Below, piece after piece: positions 48,956 to 58,934 of a DNA stretch of 64,000 nt. Source of the stretch: Kappaphycus alvarezii (Eukaryota > Rhodophyta > Florideophyceae > Gigartinales > Solieriaceae); assembly GCA_002205965.3 (NCBI GenBank), contig NADL03000624.1:868001-932000 (forward strand), written 5' to 3'. The translations under genes and the position numbers were made by a program. How positions within the stretch are numbered: the first letter of the stretch is position 1; each line of letters starts with the position of its first letter. The notes beneath the pieces were generated by a model that did not search any database, was not told the DNA's origin, and saw nothing but the letters and a program-made list of their open reading frames with translations.

Positions 48956-50170
48956 ATGCGATTTATATATTCACCTCAAACCCACTTATCAAGACAATGC
49001 CACCAAAAGGTCAACCACAGTCATACACCAAACTTGAACAAAATAACTCAACGATCAACTCGACTCCTTCCACAACCGCCCCACTCACCCACTCCGAACT
49101 ATCCTACACCCAACCTCCACACCGCCACCTCACACCAACGCGCACACGTCAGAATCCCCGCCAACACAGCCTGTCAGCCGTCCATTGTCCATTGCCCGCT
49201 CTCCCCAAACCCCAAACAGAACGAACACGTCCATCATCCTCTTCGTCGCACACACACCCCACCAGCAAACCCCCCAGATTCCCCTACACTCAAGCAACAA
49301 TACACACGTTGACCCCCGCCTGACCAGCACGCTTCCAAACTCTCCAACCCCTCACGACACCCCATTCCCCCCAAAACAAATGACCGCCACGGTCCCAGGC
49401 CCCAACCCCACGCCTCCGAACGCACACAATCGGTTCCCCACAACAACAGTCCCCATACCAAAAGCGTATACCCCTAAACCAAGTGCATGAAACCCAGTGC
49501 GCACGCACGGTGCACCTGGTTCGAATGCGGGTATGAAGAGCAGGTACCATCAAGTCATTGTGTGGATGGGTTGGGTGGGCGCGGAAGAGAATGAGGGATG
49601 GAATGAAAGTGCGTTGATGATTGTAGAGGCGGTGGTTGGGAAGCGGGAATGGTATCCATGGTGGACACTGGGATGATGATGATGTGAGTGTAGGTGAATG
49701 GACGGACGGTTTGTGCACGGTGCGGTTTGGTACGAGTGAGAGAAGGGGGTGGGTTGACGCGGTTGAACGTGTTGTGGGGGATGGATGAGATGGGTGGGTG
49801 GGTGGTGATTTGAGGGATGCGAGGCGGTTGCGGGGGGTATTGTTGGAATGGTGTAATGGGGTGGATATGATGCGAGATGCGGGATGCGAGATGAGTGTTT
49901 GGTTTGAATTAAGGGGGGGTTGCTTGGATGAGGAGGGGTGGGGTGGTTGTGGGAGGATTTTGAGTTTGGAGTGAATGGTGGTTTTGTGTAAGGGGGGAGG
50001 TTGAATTGAGTGGAGTGAGCAATTCAAGATGTTGGGTTGAAGGACAGGGGGGGTGATTTGGGTTGGTGTATGGAGGGTGGGGTAGGAGTGGGGGTGAGGC
50101 GGGGAGGGAGTTTAATTTTTTGCTGTTGTTTTTATGGTGCAGTAGCGATTTGTTGGGTCGAGTTGTCATG
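48956..50170. other. Strand-switching C-rich/G-rich stretch, no gene recognised
   Basis: Up to about 49,490 the plus strand is C-rich; from about 49,500 to 50,110 it is G-rich. Long frames run open on the C-rich strand of each half (plus 48,956-49,323; minus 50,027-49,290), but their Pro/His/Ser/Thr-rich products look compositional. The pattern resembles two C-rich gene leaders meeting tail to tail, yet I find no coding body for either. Confidence 0.4.
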
Positions 50171-50402
50171 GGGAAATTTTTAGGTTATCTTAATGCATGG
50201 AAGATGTGGTCGGTTGTCATGAGTATTCTCTTGTTGGGGCGAATGGTATGCAATGTGTGCAGTGAGGTGGTTTTCCAGATTGTTTAGTTCACGGCTGCTA
50301 CTTTGCGCGGAAACAGTGCGCGTTGCTGAATATCGAATGGAGACGTGGAGGCGGCATACTGTAAAAAAGACAAATACCTATTCCATACAGTAACAACACA
50401 AA

Positions 50403-50550
50403 AATGGTTGTACTGTACAATACAGTAGCGTACAGTACAATACAGTACTACAGAGATACTTGCAAAATGTACAAGGTCAAGGCAAAACAGGTCACAGTCA
50501 CTGCCAAATACAGTACAGTAAGTACTGTACTGTACTGTACTGTACTGTAC
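50403..50550. repeat. GTACT pentamer palindromic array and flanking relatives
   Basis: At 50,509-50,550 the sequence is an almost pure run of overlapping GTACTGTAC/TACAGTAC words, i.e. (GTACT)n with one phase switch in the middle that makes it self-complementary. A looser cluster lies at 50,410-50,450. The same words occur singly across the window. Confidence 0.85.
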
Positions 50551-50981
50551 AACAGCAGCAAGGCGTCGTGAAATGGCGGGGTCACCACGAACCCTAAATC
50601 TATTCAAATTTTAAAATGCTTCACCACGGCGCCCCGATGCCACCATTGGCCACCAAACCAATCCAATCGCCCAATGACACAATCCAATCAAACTCGAGAC
50701 GACTCACACGACTCGCCACATGTCCAAAAACATCCTCATACACTTGACCAAAAACAACCAACAAAATCGCCAACCAAACCAACCATCCATCCAAATAAAC
50801 CACCCGCAAGTAACCGCTCCCCCCTTCAAAACAAACAACTCTACCCCCCAAACCCACACCCCTACAACAACAGCATACTGTACATATCCCCTTTTCCATA
50901 CAGTAACCGTCCGTTCACCCCCCTCCTAATCTCATCAACCACCCGCCCCACACGTAACCCCTTCCCCATCCCATCCTCAAC

Positions 50982-51818
50982 ATGCCCTACATAAATCCCC
51001 TCTCTCCCACCCCAACTCCCCTCCCCATCCCCTCCCCACCCCCCCCTTTCATCCCGCACATCAACCATGCCACAACAATCCCTCAAGCTCCTCCACCTCC
51101 TCTTCCTCCTCCTCTTCCCCCCCTCACAACAACACTCCCAATCCTCACCCTCGACACCTTCAACACCCGCTCCTTAATCTCCGCCTTTCTCACCCGTCTC
51201 CCAACCCGCACCCCATCCATCACCCAAACTCTCACCCACTCCACACTCCGCATAACCCTCCCCACCCCACCCTTCACAACCCCAACAACACAACTCTACA
51301 TCCGCGCCACACTAGCCCAACCCTCTCGTACCCTCCGTGTCCACGTTCACTCCCCCCATCATTCCGCCCCTTTCCTCCATTACATCCCTTTATCCGTCCC
51401 CGTCGATTCAAAACGCAGAGTCCGTATTCAAATACGCGATGCCCATATTCAACTAACCTTAACTCCTTTGAACGTCGCTATCAGAAATGTCATCCGTATG
51501 TGTGGTCCAGATGTCACTTGTCTACGTTCCATAGTCGCGCACCGTTGCGGTAGACATTGGTCTGCAACTTGTGCATGTGCAACACATGTTCATTGTTGGT
51601 TACGACAATTGACACATTGTGAAGGCGAAGCCGTTACACAACGAATGCTCACTACCACAGTCAATGTCGTCTCCACTGTCGCCTGTTGTGTCGTCGTTTT
51701 GGTTCTAGGTGGCGGTATGCTATTCGTCCTTTGCATGGCAGTCAAGGATTTTACCATAATCGTCGCAACCTGCCTAATCCATGCGTGGAAAACCGTTTCC
51801 GTCCTAGATCGCTTGTAG
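50982..51818 (+). CDS. Putative Cys-rich membrane protein, family unknown
   Basis: The frame reads a Pro-rich start that is probably leader DNA, then a normally composed body from about 51,120 (LTLDTFNTRSLISAFLTRLP, then IPLSVPVDSKRRVRIQIRD). After it comes a Cys-rich segment with eight cysteines in about 45 residues (CGPDVTC, HRCGRHW, CACATHVHCW, HCEG), then a hydrophobic segment of about 26 residues (VVSTVACCVVVLVLGGGMLF...), a likely membrane span, and a short tail. Third codon positions favour C/T, as in the other island genes. A good signal-peptide start (MPQQSLKLLHLLFLLLF) lies at 51,068 in another phase and meets the body frame at a run of seven C (51,117-51,123). The true protein may start there if the run has one base wrong or an indel. 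I do not recognise the family. Confidence 0.5.
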   Translation: MPYINPLSPTPTPLPIPSPPPPFIPHINHATTIPQAPPPPLPPPLPPLTTTLPILTLDTFNTRSLISAFLTRLPTRTPSITQTLTHSTLRITLPTPPFTTPTTQLYIRATLAQPSRTLRVHVHSPHHSAPFLHYIPLSVPVDSKRRVRIQIRDAHIQLTLTPLNVAIRNVIRMCGPDVTCLRSIVAHRCGRHWSATCACATHVHCWLRQLTHCEGEAVTQRMLTTTVNVVSTVACCVVVLVLGGGMLFVLCMAVKDFTIIVATCLIHAWKTVSVLDRL

Positions 51819-52148
51819 AATGGCACACATTTCCCCACTGCGCCACTGCACACAACCTCTTCCTAACTCGTTTGCGAGAAGAGGCTTGTGGTTCAATTCA
51901 ATTTTCAACATCAAATCTCCCCGCCCACCCCCCTCAAAAAAAAATGAATAAACGTCAAAACAGGAATGCCGTTTTCTGCCTCCGACAAATCACGCTTTAT
52001 GCTTTACGTGTACCTCATCTCATCTGCAATCTTGCACCTGCTGCCCTCCACTCGCTTTTTTCCACTACCGCCGCGCCAAACCAAACTTCATCTCCATCTC
52101 GTCCCCAAACCAACAACCACCCCATTACCGCTCCTTAACCACTCACCC

Positions 52149-54339
52149 CTACGGCTCCCAACCCACAACCGGTAACCCATTCACCTCATTCACCCCATCC
52201 TTCAATAAACCCCAATCCTTTCCCTTTCCCTCCGCATCCCCATTCTCATCCCTCCTCAAATCTCGCACCTCCTTATCCTCAGAGTTTGGATAAATTATCA
52301 TGTACGACCCGTCACCCTCATAACTCAGCACAAATGCCTCATACGCCACCTTTGTGTCCTCCCCGAAAACCTCCCTTGCCTTTTTCTGATCCTTCTCCGA
52401 CTCATACTCCCCATCCCAATATACATACAACCTCTTCCCCAACATCCCTTGCGTAATCCACGGCTCATCCTCCCGTGCCAAAAGATTCCACTCCCGATAC
52501 TTCAATTCCATCGTCTCCACACATTGGTCGCTCAAATAAACCACCTGATGTTCATCCCGCTCCTTGTTATACCCCATCACAAGAGCCGTGTACACCATAT
52601 CACTCCCCGGCCACACAATCTTCAGGCACCGTCCACAAACTTCTGCTCCCGCCCGATCCCCACGGATAGGCGGCGTCTTACCATCCCGCTTCTTCCTTGC
52701 TTTCGACTCACTCAGATTCACCATCTGACGCCTCCGTTTATTCGACCTTGTCGCAGATCCACCTCCACCCGTCTGCCCGCCGCGTCCAACATTTGCGCCC
52801 GATTCAACTCATCCACTTCATCGTCCTTCAACACCGTGTGATTCATCCCTGTCAACTTGATCTGCAGATTACCCCCTTGCGCATCGCAAAATGCCAAAAA
52901 GTGTTTATCCGCCTCCGGCATGTATGCCTCTACAAATGCCTTGCGCACCCCCTGCCCATTTCCCAAGTCTAAAGAAATATAATCCCCGACCTGCGACCTA
53001 CTGGGCTGCTCCTTCTTTGCCGTCACCCACCCCAGCTTTTCCTCATCCGATGCCGTGTGTGCATCGTCATTTCCATACATCAGAGGATACCCCGGCGATC
53101 CATCATCCGTGGGTGCCTTCCCCTTGCCTCGCTTCGTCGTCCCATTCGGCTCCAACGGGTCATCATGCGTCTCCTGCGTCGCAGCACTCCCCTCTCCTTT
53201 CGGCTTTCCACGTACCTCAGTACGCTTGTCCTCATCATCGCCATCATCCAAAGCTCGGATCATGTCGTCCGCTCTCACTTCATCCTCCACTTGGTCATCA
53301 ATGTCCTCCTCGCCTTCGTCCTCATCATCAGTCACGTTGGTTGGATCCCTGTCAATATCGCCGGCACATCCTCGTCGTGGGTAGCACCCTGTTCCTTGCG
53401 CTTTGCCCTCCTAGGCTCAGCAGCAGGCTCTTTGTTACCCGCACGAGTCACTTTGGCCATGGGCTGGATCTCGTCGGGCGCATCGGCAGGCTCGTGATCG
53501 TCGGCATCGACATCCATAACATCGTCATCCTTTCTCTCAGCTTGGACCTCTTCTTCTCCCGGGACATACTCATCATCCTTACCCTCTCCGTCATCAATGG
53601 CCTCCACCTCGTGATCCTTGCCAACAGGGTGATCATGGTCATCGTCCATTGTCTTCTGGGTGGCTCTCGACGGCCTCCTCGAGTCCATGGGCAGTATCGG
53701 ATTGCCTTTACTCCTGTTTGTCTCAAAGTGATTCTGCTCGGCAACAAGCGAGTAGTTGACAAAAGCCAGATCAGCAGTTGCCAAATACTCATTAGTGACA
53801 TTCATAATACGATACCAGCGCTGATCCTCCCGGGTATGATGATCAGGCGAGATGGGATGCGAGATCTCATCATCGTCGGGAATGTCATCATACTTGCTAA
53901 CAACAATGACGCGCAGTCCGACATTACGTCGATCCTTTGGGGCCCTCATCTCGTCAAACCATTCACCGTCGTCCGCATGTGCCTTCTCCAACATGATCAT
54001 CTTGCCCAACAAGGGATCGTCAGGCAAAGCGTCTGGCTTCCACTTGCGCTGATGCATGCCATCGCCAAGGTCTACCAGTTCGACACTTTCATCTTCCATG
54101 TAAATGATCTTGTGGACACGCTTGCGACGATTGTAACTCAAAACCATGGCTGGATAATAAGCATTATCCGGCTCCCAATAGACGGAAATATAGGCACCGA
54201 CTAAATGATGGCCGGTGGCATCGTCCCATACGGTAGCATCCGGGACAACAGGAGCGGGATTGTGGACGTGATGCGGTGGTTGTGGCTCTACGACGGGGAC
54301 GTGGGGGTCGGGGTCGCGTCGGGAACGGGTTTGCGGCAT
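52149..54339 (-). CDS. Acidic protein with repeated Tudor/Agenet-like modules, in three frames
   Basis: The Met at 54,339 starts MPQTRSRRD. Five similar modules follow, each 'G-x-x-(I/L)-x-V-x-W ... Y-x-A-x-V-x-x-Y ... I/V-x-Y-x-D/E': GAYISVYWEPDNAYYPAMV (residues 48-66), a weak one from GKMIMLEK, GDYISLDLGNG (near 52,980), GRCLKIVWPGSDMVYTALV (near 52,620) and GKRLYVYWDGEYE (near 52,440). The aromatic positions of a Tudor cage are present in the first, fourth and fifth. Long Asp/Glu linkers and basic patches (KRRRQ, KARKKRD) suggest a nuclear protein; Tudor/Agenet folds usually bind methylated histones or act as chromatin adaptors. Two single-base frame changes, near 53,360 and 52,770, split it; both lie in linkers and both sides keep the expected composition. 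Alternatives are three separate genes or tiny introns, neither well supported. Confidence 0.6.
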
Positions 54340-54413
54340 TTGGAAAAGAGAGGGGTTGGTGTGATGTAGATAAATAGTAGGAGGGTGTGTTTGTGCAGAC
54401 TTGAGCGGTTGGA

Positions 54414-54430
54414 GGGGGGGGGGGGGGGGG
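54414..54430 (+). repeat. Run of 17 G in the leader of the Tudor-like gene
   Basis: An uninterrupted poly-G tract on the plus strand is C17 on the coding strand of the minus gene, about 75 bases before its start codon. It lies in the C-rich leader typical of genes here. Its length is likely to vary or be misread. Confidence 0.85.
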
Positions 54431-54762
54431 TGATTGTTGAAAGGGAGAGGTGTGGGGGGGAAGGGGCGTATGTGGCGTATGTTACAGTGGAGAGGATATG
54501 GGAGGGGGTAGGGATGGTGGGTCGTGAGAGGGTGAGGTTGTGTGCGAGGTGGTTGGTGTATGAACAGGGGAGGAGGGTGGGTGGGGAGGGCCGGTGGACG
54601 GGAGATTGAAAGGGAAGCGACGGGGATTGGGATTGTATGGATGTGTAGGGGGGGGTTGGGGTGGGTGATGGAAGAGCGGTTGCGAGTGGTGGGCGGAGGG
54701 GGTTGACGTCCGGTTTCCGTTTTACGGTTTGATTCGGGGCGTGGGAGGGCCACGCTGGCTGG

Positions 54763-54778
54763 AATAAATAAATATAGA
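54763..54778 (-). promoter_or_regulatory. Possible TATA-like core promoter of the Tudor-like gene
   Basis: The minus strand reads CTCTATATTTATTTATT, the only AT-rich patch in a GC-rich 1-kb flank, about 430 bases upstream of the start at 54,339. The distance implies a long C-rich leader. Suggestive only. Confidence 0.3.
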
Positions 54779-55359
54779 GCGAATATGTGGTTTGGGCCGA
54801 GGGGGTGGGCTGTACGGGTCGATTGTGAGGTTTTGGCGCCACGCACGGCCCCGCGCAAACCGCACCGCGCCCTTTTCCGTCGAGTGAGCATGGGCTTGTG
54901 CGGTTTTTCGGTTATTTTTCGCCGGGTTCAAGCTAGTCTACCCAGATTCTTTTCGACGGGGCGGGGGGGATATTCACGCGCAGGTTACCCGCCTTTTCGG
55001 TTGCATATCAACGTATTACACGTTGATTCCACGGGATCTACTGTACTGTACATTACATTACAGTACTATCGCCTATCGACAATTACAGTGCAATGTGTAC
55101 AGTAGGACAGTACACTGGAATGTACACGTGGAATAGTTGTATCTTGTGGACTGGACTGGACTGGACATCGCTGTAATGTTGGCAGGCTGCAACAGTGACG
55201 GCAGTGTGCTGAGCTCTGCCTTTTGCGATCAAAACTCTTAAATTTATAGAGGCAGGAATACCATTCCTCCCTTGCTCCTTTCCAGTGCCATGCTGAGACA
55301 CGTACCGTATTCATCTCCAGCCGCGCCAACGTTATCCACCATCCCCCTGTTCTCCTCTC

Positions 55360-56442
55360 ATGTCCACCAAATCCCATCCATCCCATCTCCCCGACACAAA
55401 AATAACAACTACAATGCCCTCCCAAACCTCAGACTCCCTCCTCCCCTCCACAACTTCTCACCAACACACCATCACCCGTCCCGAAAAACCCATCAAACCC
55501 ACAGAAGAACAAGTCCGAAAGACCGTCTTTGTCTCCCTCGCAGTATGCACCTTTTACATCCTCGTCTCCTCCTCAATGGTCTTTGTCAACAAATCCCTCT
55601 CCTACACCTATTCATTCCGCACCACAAACGTCCTTCTCATCTTTCAAATGATCTTCACCACTATTCTTCTTCGTCTTCTCCGCGACGTCTTTCACATCAT
55701 CGATTTTATCGACTTGGATTACTCCCGTGCAAAGCAGGTCGCCCCGGTCTCCCTCTTCTATTCCCTCAACGCTGCCGTCGCATTGGTCGCCCTTCGCGAA
55801 TTGAGTGTCCCAAGCTACACCCTCATCAAACGACTGGCCCCCCTACTCACCATCACTCTCGAGGTACTTCTTCTTCGCAAATTCGCCTCCCGCTCCGTCA
55901 TCATCGCCCTCCTCGTCATGTCCTTTGGTACCGTCATGGCCGCAAACGCCGATGCCAAAAGTTCCACCTTTGCCTGGCTTCTTGGCTTCGCCTCTTGCGC
56001 TTTTCAGGCACTCTATCTCACCTTTGTCAAACGATCCGGTATTGAAACCGGTATGAATTCTTTTGGCATCCTCTATTACCATTCCATCTTGTCCTTGCCC
56101 TTTTTGGCCACCATTGCACTCGCTGTCGGCGAGTGGCGTCAAGCCCTGTTATTCGATCAGTGGTCCTCGCCCTCCTTTTTGATCGTCTTTATCATGTCCA
56201 TGTTTATGGGACTGGTTTTGAATTACGCACTTTTCCTGTGCACCGAGTTGACAAGCCCCACAAGCACCGTCGTCTCGGGACAAGTCAAGGCCATGGGACA
56301 AACCGCAATCGGCATGTTCACCTTTGGCGGCGTCGACGTAAACGCCAGATATTTGGCGGGTACATTGCTAAACATTGCTGGCGGCTTCATGTACGCAGGC
56401 GCAAAGCTAAGAGCCATTCAAGAATCAAGGGGTGATTCGTGA
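55360..56442 (+). CDS. Nucleotide-sugar transporter, SLC35 (drug/metabolite transporter) type
   Basis: A complete 360-codon frame without breaks, a normal length for the family. About ten hydrophobic segments can be counted, roughly at residues 56-76, 88-107, 128-148, 158-173, 178-195, 203-222, 236-256, 272-292, 302-322 and 330-348. Motifs fit the SLC35D/GDP-mannose and UDP-sugar branch: NKSLSYTYSFRTTN (77-90), APVSLFYSLNAAVALVALRE (128-147), LIKRLAPLLTITLE (155-168) and the C-terminal SGQVKAMGQTAIGMF (306-320). Such proteins exchange a nucleotide sugar for the nucleoside monophosphate across the Golgi or ER membrane. The substrate cannot be read from sequence. The start may be the Met at 55,360 or at 55,414 (MPSQTSD), as both precede the cytosolic tail. 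AATTTATAGA lies about 110 bases upstream. The 3' end overlaps the convergent BCP1-like gene by 18 bases. Confidence 0.85.
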   Translation: MSTKSHPSHLPDTKITTTMPSQTSDSLLPSTTSHQHTITRPEKPIKPTEEQVRKTVFVSLAVCTFYILVSSSMVFVNKSLSYTYSFRTTNVLLIFQMIFTTILLRLLRDVFHIIDFIDLDYSRAKQVAPVSLFYSLNAAVALVALRELSVPSYTLIKRLAPLLTITLEVLLLRKFASRSVIIALLVMSFGTVMAANADAKSSTFAWLLGFASCAFQALYLTFVKRSGIETGMNSFGILYYHSILSLPFLATIALAVGEWRQALLFDQWSSPSFLIVFIMSMFMGLVLNYALFLCTELTSPTSTVVSGQVKAMGQTAIGMFTFGGVDVNARYLAGTLLNIAGGFMYAGAKLRAIQESRGDS

Positions 56443-57656
56443 TTCTACCCCTCTACTAACCCTCACCATCCCACCGTGGCACCTTAAAATTTTGGCTAGA
56501 CCCTTCACTCTTACCGCAACTCGACAACACTGACAACTTTTCATAAACAACAAACCCTCATGCTTTACAACGTTGGCATCCTCAAACAGTTCACCGCTTT
56601 GCCCCTTCCGCTTTTTCCTCCCCATCCACACGGAACCTCCACCCGCGCTGCCCACCCCTAGCGCGCTCTCGATACCACGCTTGATCTTTTCTAGTTTCGC
56701 GCCTTGCACCAACACCGCCACCCGCTTCCTCTCCACCCATCCCCCGCACCCCCCACCTCCCATTCCACTACGTGCGCCCCCTTTTCCATCCAAACCTCAT
56801 CCTCCACTTTTCTATACATCCTCTCCTCCCCTCCCTCCCCACCCGTGAATATCTCAGCAATATATAAATACCACCCAAACCGATACGACAGCCTCATTTC
56901 CTCCGTCGGTTCATCCTCCAACGCCCATTCCAACTCGCTCACCAACGCCTCATACATCTTACACACCACCATGGGCGGCATATTCAACACCCGTTCACAC
57001 AACACCAGTCCCATCCTTTGCGAATCATACTTTCCCTCCCCCTCAACACAACCCTTCAGCACCTCTGCAAACTTTCCCCCCCGCTCTCCCTTCCCCTTCT
57101 TCCCACCCTTGACAACAAAAACTGCGCCAGTGATCCAACCACCTTTGCATGACGTCGCATATTCAAACATGTAATAAACCCAATCGGCGCAGGCTCATCC
57201 CCTACCCTTACGACAGTCCCAACCCGCGTCTGATCGCATATCACCGTCGCCAACCCATATCCATCCACCCTCACCCCCTTCCCCTCCTCCCCACCACCAC
57301 CAACATCACCCGACACAGTCTGAAGAAACGACGTCACGGATGCACGGTCCGATTCTGCAGGATCAAAAAACTGGATATCAACCTCCACGTCGGATTCCTC
57401 TCCAAGCTTCTCATGCAATTCCAGGCAGAGTGCGGTCGTCATCACTATCACGGCCATCTTCTGAGGAATCGGATTCGGGATGTGGGCAGGGGCACGCGGC
57501 GCTGGTTTGGAACGTTTGGATGTCGGTTCGCGGCCGCCGGTTGCGAGCCATCGGAGTGGTACTCGATGATGTCGGCGGCTTTGTCGAGTTGTTGAGGCGG
57601 GGGAGGGGGCGTGAGGGCTGGGGACGACGCTTTCTTTGGCGGTGGCGTTTCGTCAT
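56425..57656 (-). CDS. BCP1/BCCIP-family protein, split over several frames
   Basis: The start MTKRHRQRKRRPQP at 57,656 is a basic nuclear signal like that of BCP1/BCCIP proteins, followed by a short acidic stretch (ESDSSEDGRDSDDD). The conserved core follows: VEVDIQFFDPAESDRASV, then GLATVICDQTRVGTVVRVGD, PIGFITCLNM, GLVLCERVLNMPPMVVCKMY, FGWYLYIAEIF, and RKRVAVLVQGAKLEKI near the end. Family members chaperone ribosomal protein uL14 (Rpl23) and, in animals, bind BRCA2. Frame changes lie near 57,410, 57,165 and 56,740, with no stop inside the conserved blocks, so the protein family is clear but the present sequence is not one open frame. The last ~60 codons after SALG are not conserved, so the true end is uncertain. 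A TATA-like ATTTTATATT lies at 57,751-57,760 on the coding strand. Confidence 0.75.
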
Positions 57657-57750
57657 GGAAGGGGAGAGGGGGAGTGATGCTGGCGGTGGTGGTTGCGATG
57701 TCTAGGAGGATGTGTCAGCGGCGGCGGCGGAGACGATGGTATAGACACAG

Positions 57751-57760
57751 AATATAAAAT
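57751..57760 (-). promoter_or_regulatory. TATA-like element upstream of the BCP1/BCCIP gene
   Basis: ATTTTATATT on the minus strand, about 95 bases before the start codon at 57,656, stands out in GC-rich surroundings. Confidence 0.35.
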
Positions 57761-57883
57761 CATGGTCTTGGTGACACGTGTTACACCTGTAATGGCGATG
57801 GTTTTGGTTGTATGGATGATAAAAGACTGTGTGGCAACGCTAATTTCGGCGCTGTTGTTGTAAAGTGCTGGGCACCTGGTTTG

Positions 57884-58096
57884 TCAATTTTCATTTTGCA
57901 TTTTGAAGGCGCAGATCCCGTTGATCCATGTCCGTGCACCGCCTTTGTTGGCAACGTTGTTCACGCTCCGCTGCAATAATTGCCAGTTGCCGAGAGAGTC
58001 AGCATCAATTGCAGTCCATGTCGTCAGGGCCAAAGTCAAGTCGGCCAGAGCTGCATTCAAACGCTTCAACAGCAGGTCTACACCTTTCGATCCCAT
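57884..58096 (-). CDS. Small helical protein of 70 residues, function unknown
   Basis: The frame is open upstream to 58,144, but the Met at 58,096 (MGSKGVDLLLKRLNAALADL) gives a compact protein. It has regular hydrophobic spacing (LLLKRLNAALADLTLALTTW, then LGNWQLLQRSVNNVA), which suggests one or two amphipathic helices. No signal peptide or Cys motif is present. Codon third positions are mixed rather than strongly C/G. The gene sits between the BCP1-like gene and a C-rich stretch. Small coiled-coil subunits of nuclear or mitochondrial complexes look like this, but I cannot assign it. Confidence 0.35.
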   Translation of the reverse strand: MGSKGVDLLLKRLNAALADLTLALTTWTAIDADSLGNWQLLQRSVNNVANKGGARTWINGICAFKMQNEN

Positions 58097-58934
58097 TGTC
58101 AACCGTCCATGGCACAGTCCCACGTCCAAGTCACAGCCCTGCACTCACCACCATCCGCATGACCCTATCCAGCAACTCCTCCTGGTCCGTTCCCTTCCTG
58201 CCCCAGCCGCGCAACATACACACACTCCCCCGACTCTTAAAACATCAAAAATTTCCACTTTTTTCCTGTCATCATGATAATACAGCCTACCATCCCCCAT
58301 GATTCATAAACCGCCCCTCACCATTGCCGCCCTCTTCCCCAGGGCCCGCCCTTACTCCCCCCAATTCACCCCGTCCTGCTCGTCCTGTTACCCTGTAATC
58401 CAGACATGCATTCCCTCCGAGCGGTTTCTGGCCCGGCCCGTTTTTTCAATCTCATCTTGCCGTTCTTGTTTCTTCACCCATATTCCCATGTCCCTGTTTT
58501 TCCTCTCCCGCATCCCTATATCGAGCCTGTGCAGTTTGAATCATTGCGGTCCTCCTCGTCGCACAGTTTGCCCGTCATGTGTCGAGGCTTTTTCGGGCCT
58601 CGCCGCCTTCTGTTGAATGGGCCTTCATCCTACTGCTCCAATGCAACCGAATCCTCATTCTCAAGGTCAAGCCCAGCCACGTCCGGTTACTCGTCCATAC
58701 TCTTTCTGTTACCCACCAAAGGCCTCATGTCTGCACTGCCATCCTTGCCAGGCTCATTTGCCTTTTACGCGACGGCGTTGGGATTATTTTTTGAGAGATA
58801 GGCGTTGGTGCTTGTCGCTCAAGCCTTACTTATCAGCCTTTTACATACTTTCAAGCGCGCTGCAGTCGTCTGTCACTCCAAACTCGTTTAGGCGTTAAGA
58901 AAGGTTCTGCTAGCTAGACTTTTGCGAGGTCAAA
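58097..58934 (+). other. C-rich stretch upstream of the secreted-protein gene, no gene claimed
   Basis: All three plus frames are open for 70-130 codons with Pro/Ser/Leu/Cys-rich products (58,299-58,898). Because the phases are open together, I read it as pyrimidine-rich leader or promoter DNA, though a second split small gene (around CLHCHPCQAH at 58,730) cannot be excluded. Confidence 0.35.

Noticed and set aside
49500-49530. tRNA-like TTCGAAT T-loop word
   Set aside because: The flanking bases (CCTGG / GCGGG) cannot form the T stem and no anticodon or acceptor arms fit.
49290-50027. 245-codon minus-strand frame
   Set aside because: Pro/His/Thr/Ser-rich over its first two thirds, then switches to a Gly/Trp/Arg-rich shadow of C-rich plus-strand DNA; composition effect.
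50284-50607. 107-codon minus-strand frame rich in Tyr/Cys/Val/Gln
   Set aside because: It is the translation of GTACT repeats, open only because the pentamer has no stop in that phase.
53055-54204. 437-codon and shorter plus-strand frames across the Tudor-like gene
   Set aside because: Antisense shadow; the minus strand carries the domain motifs and the acidic linkers.
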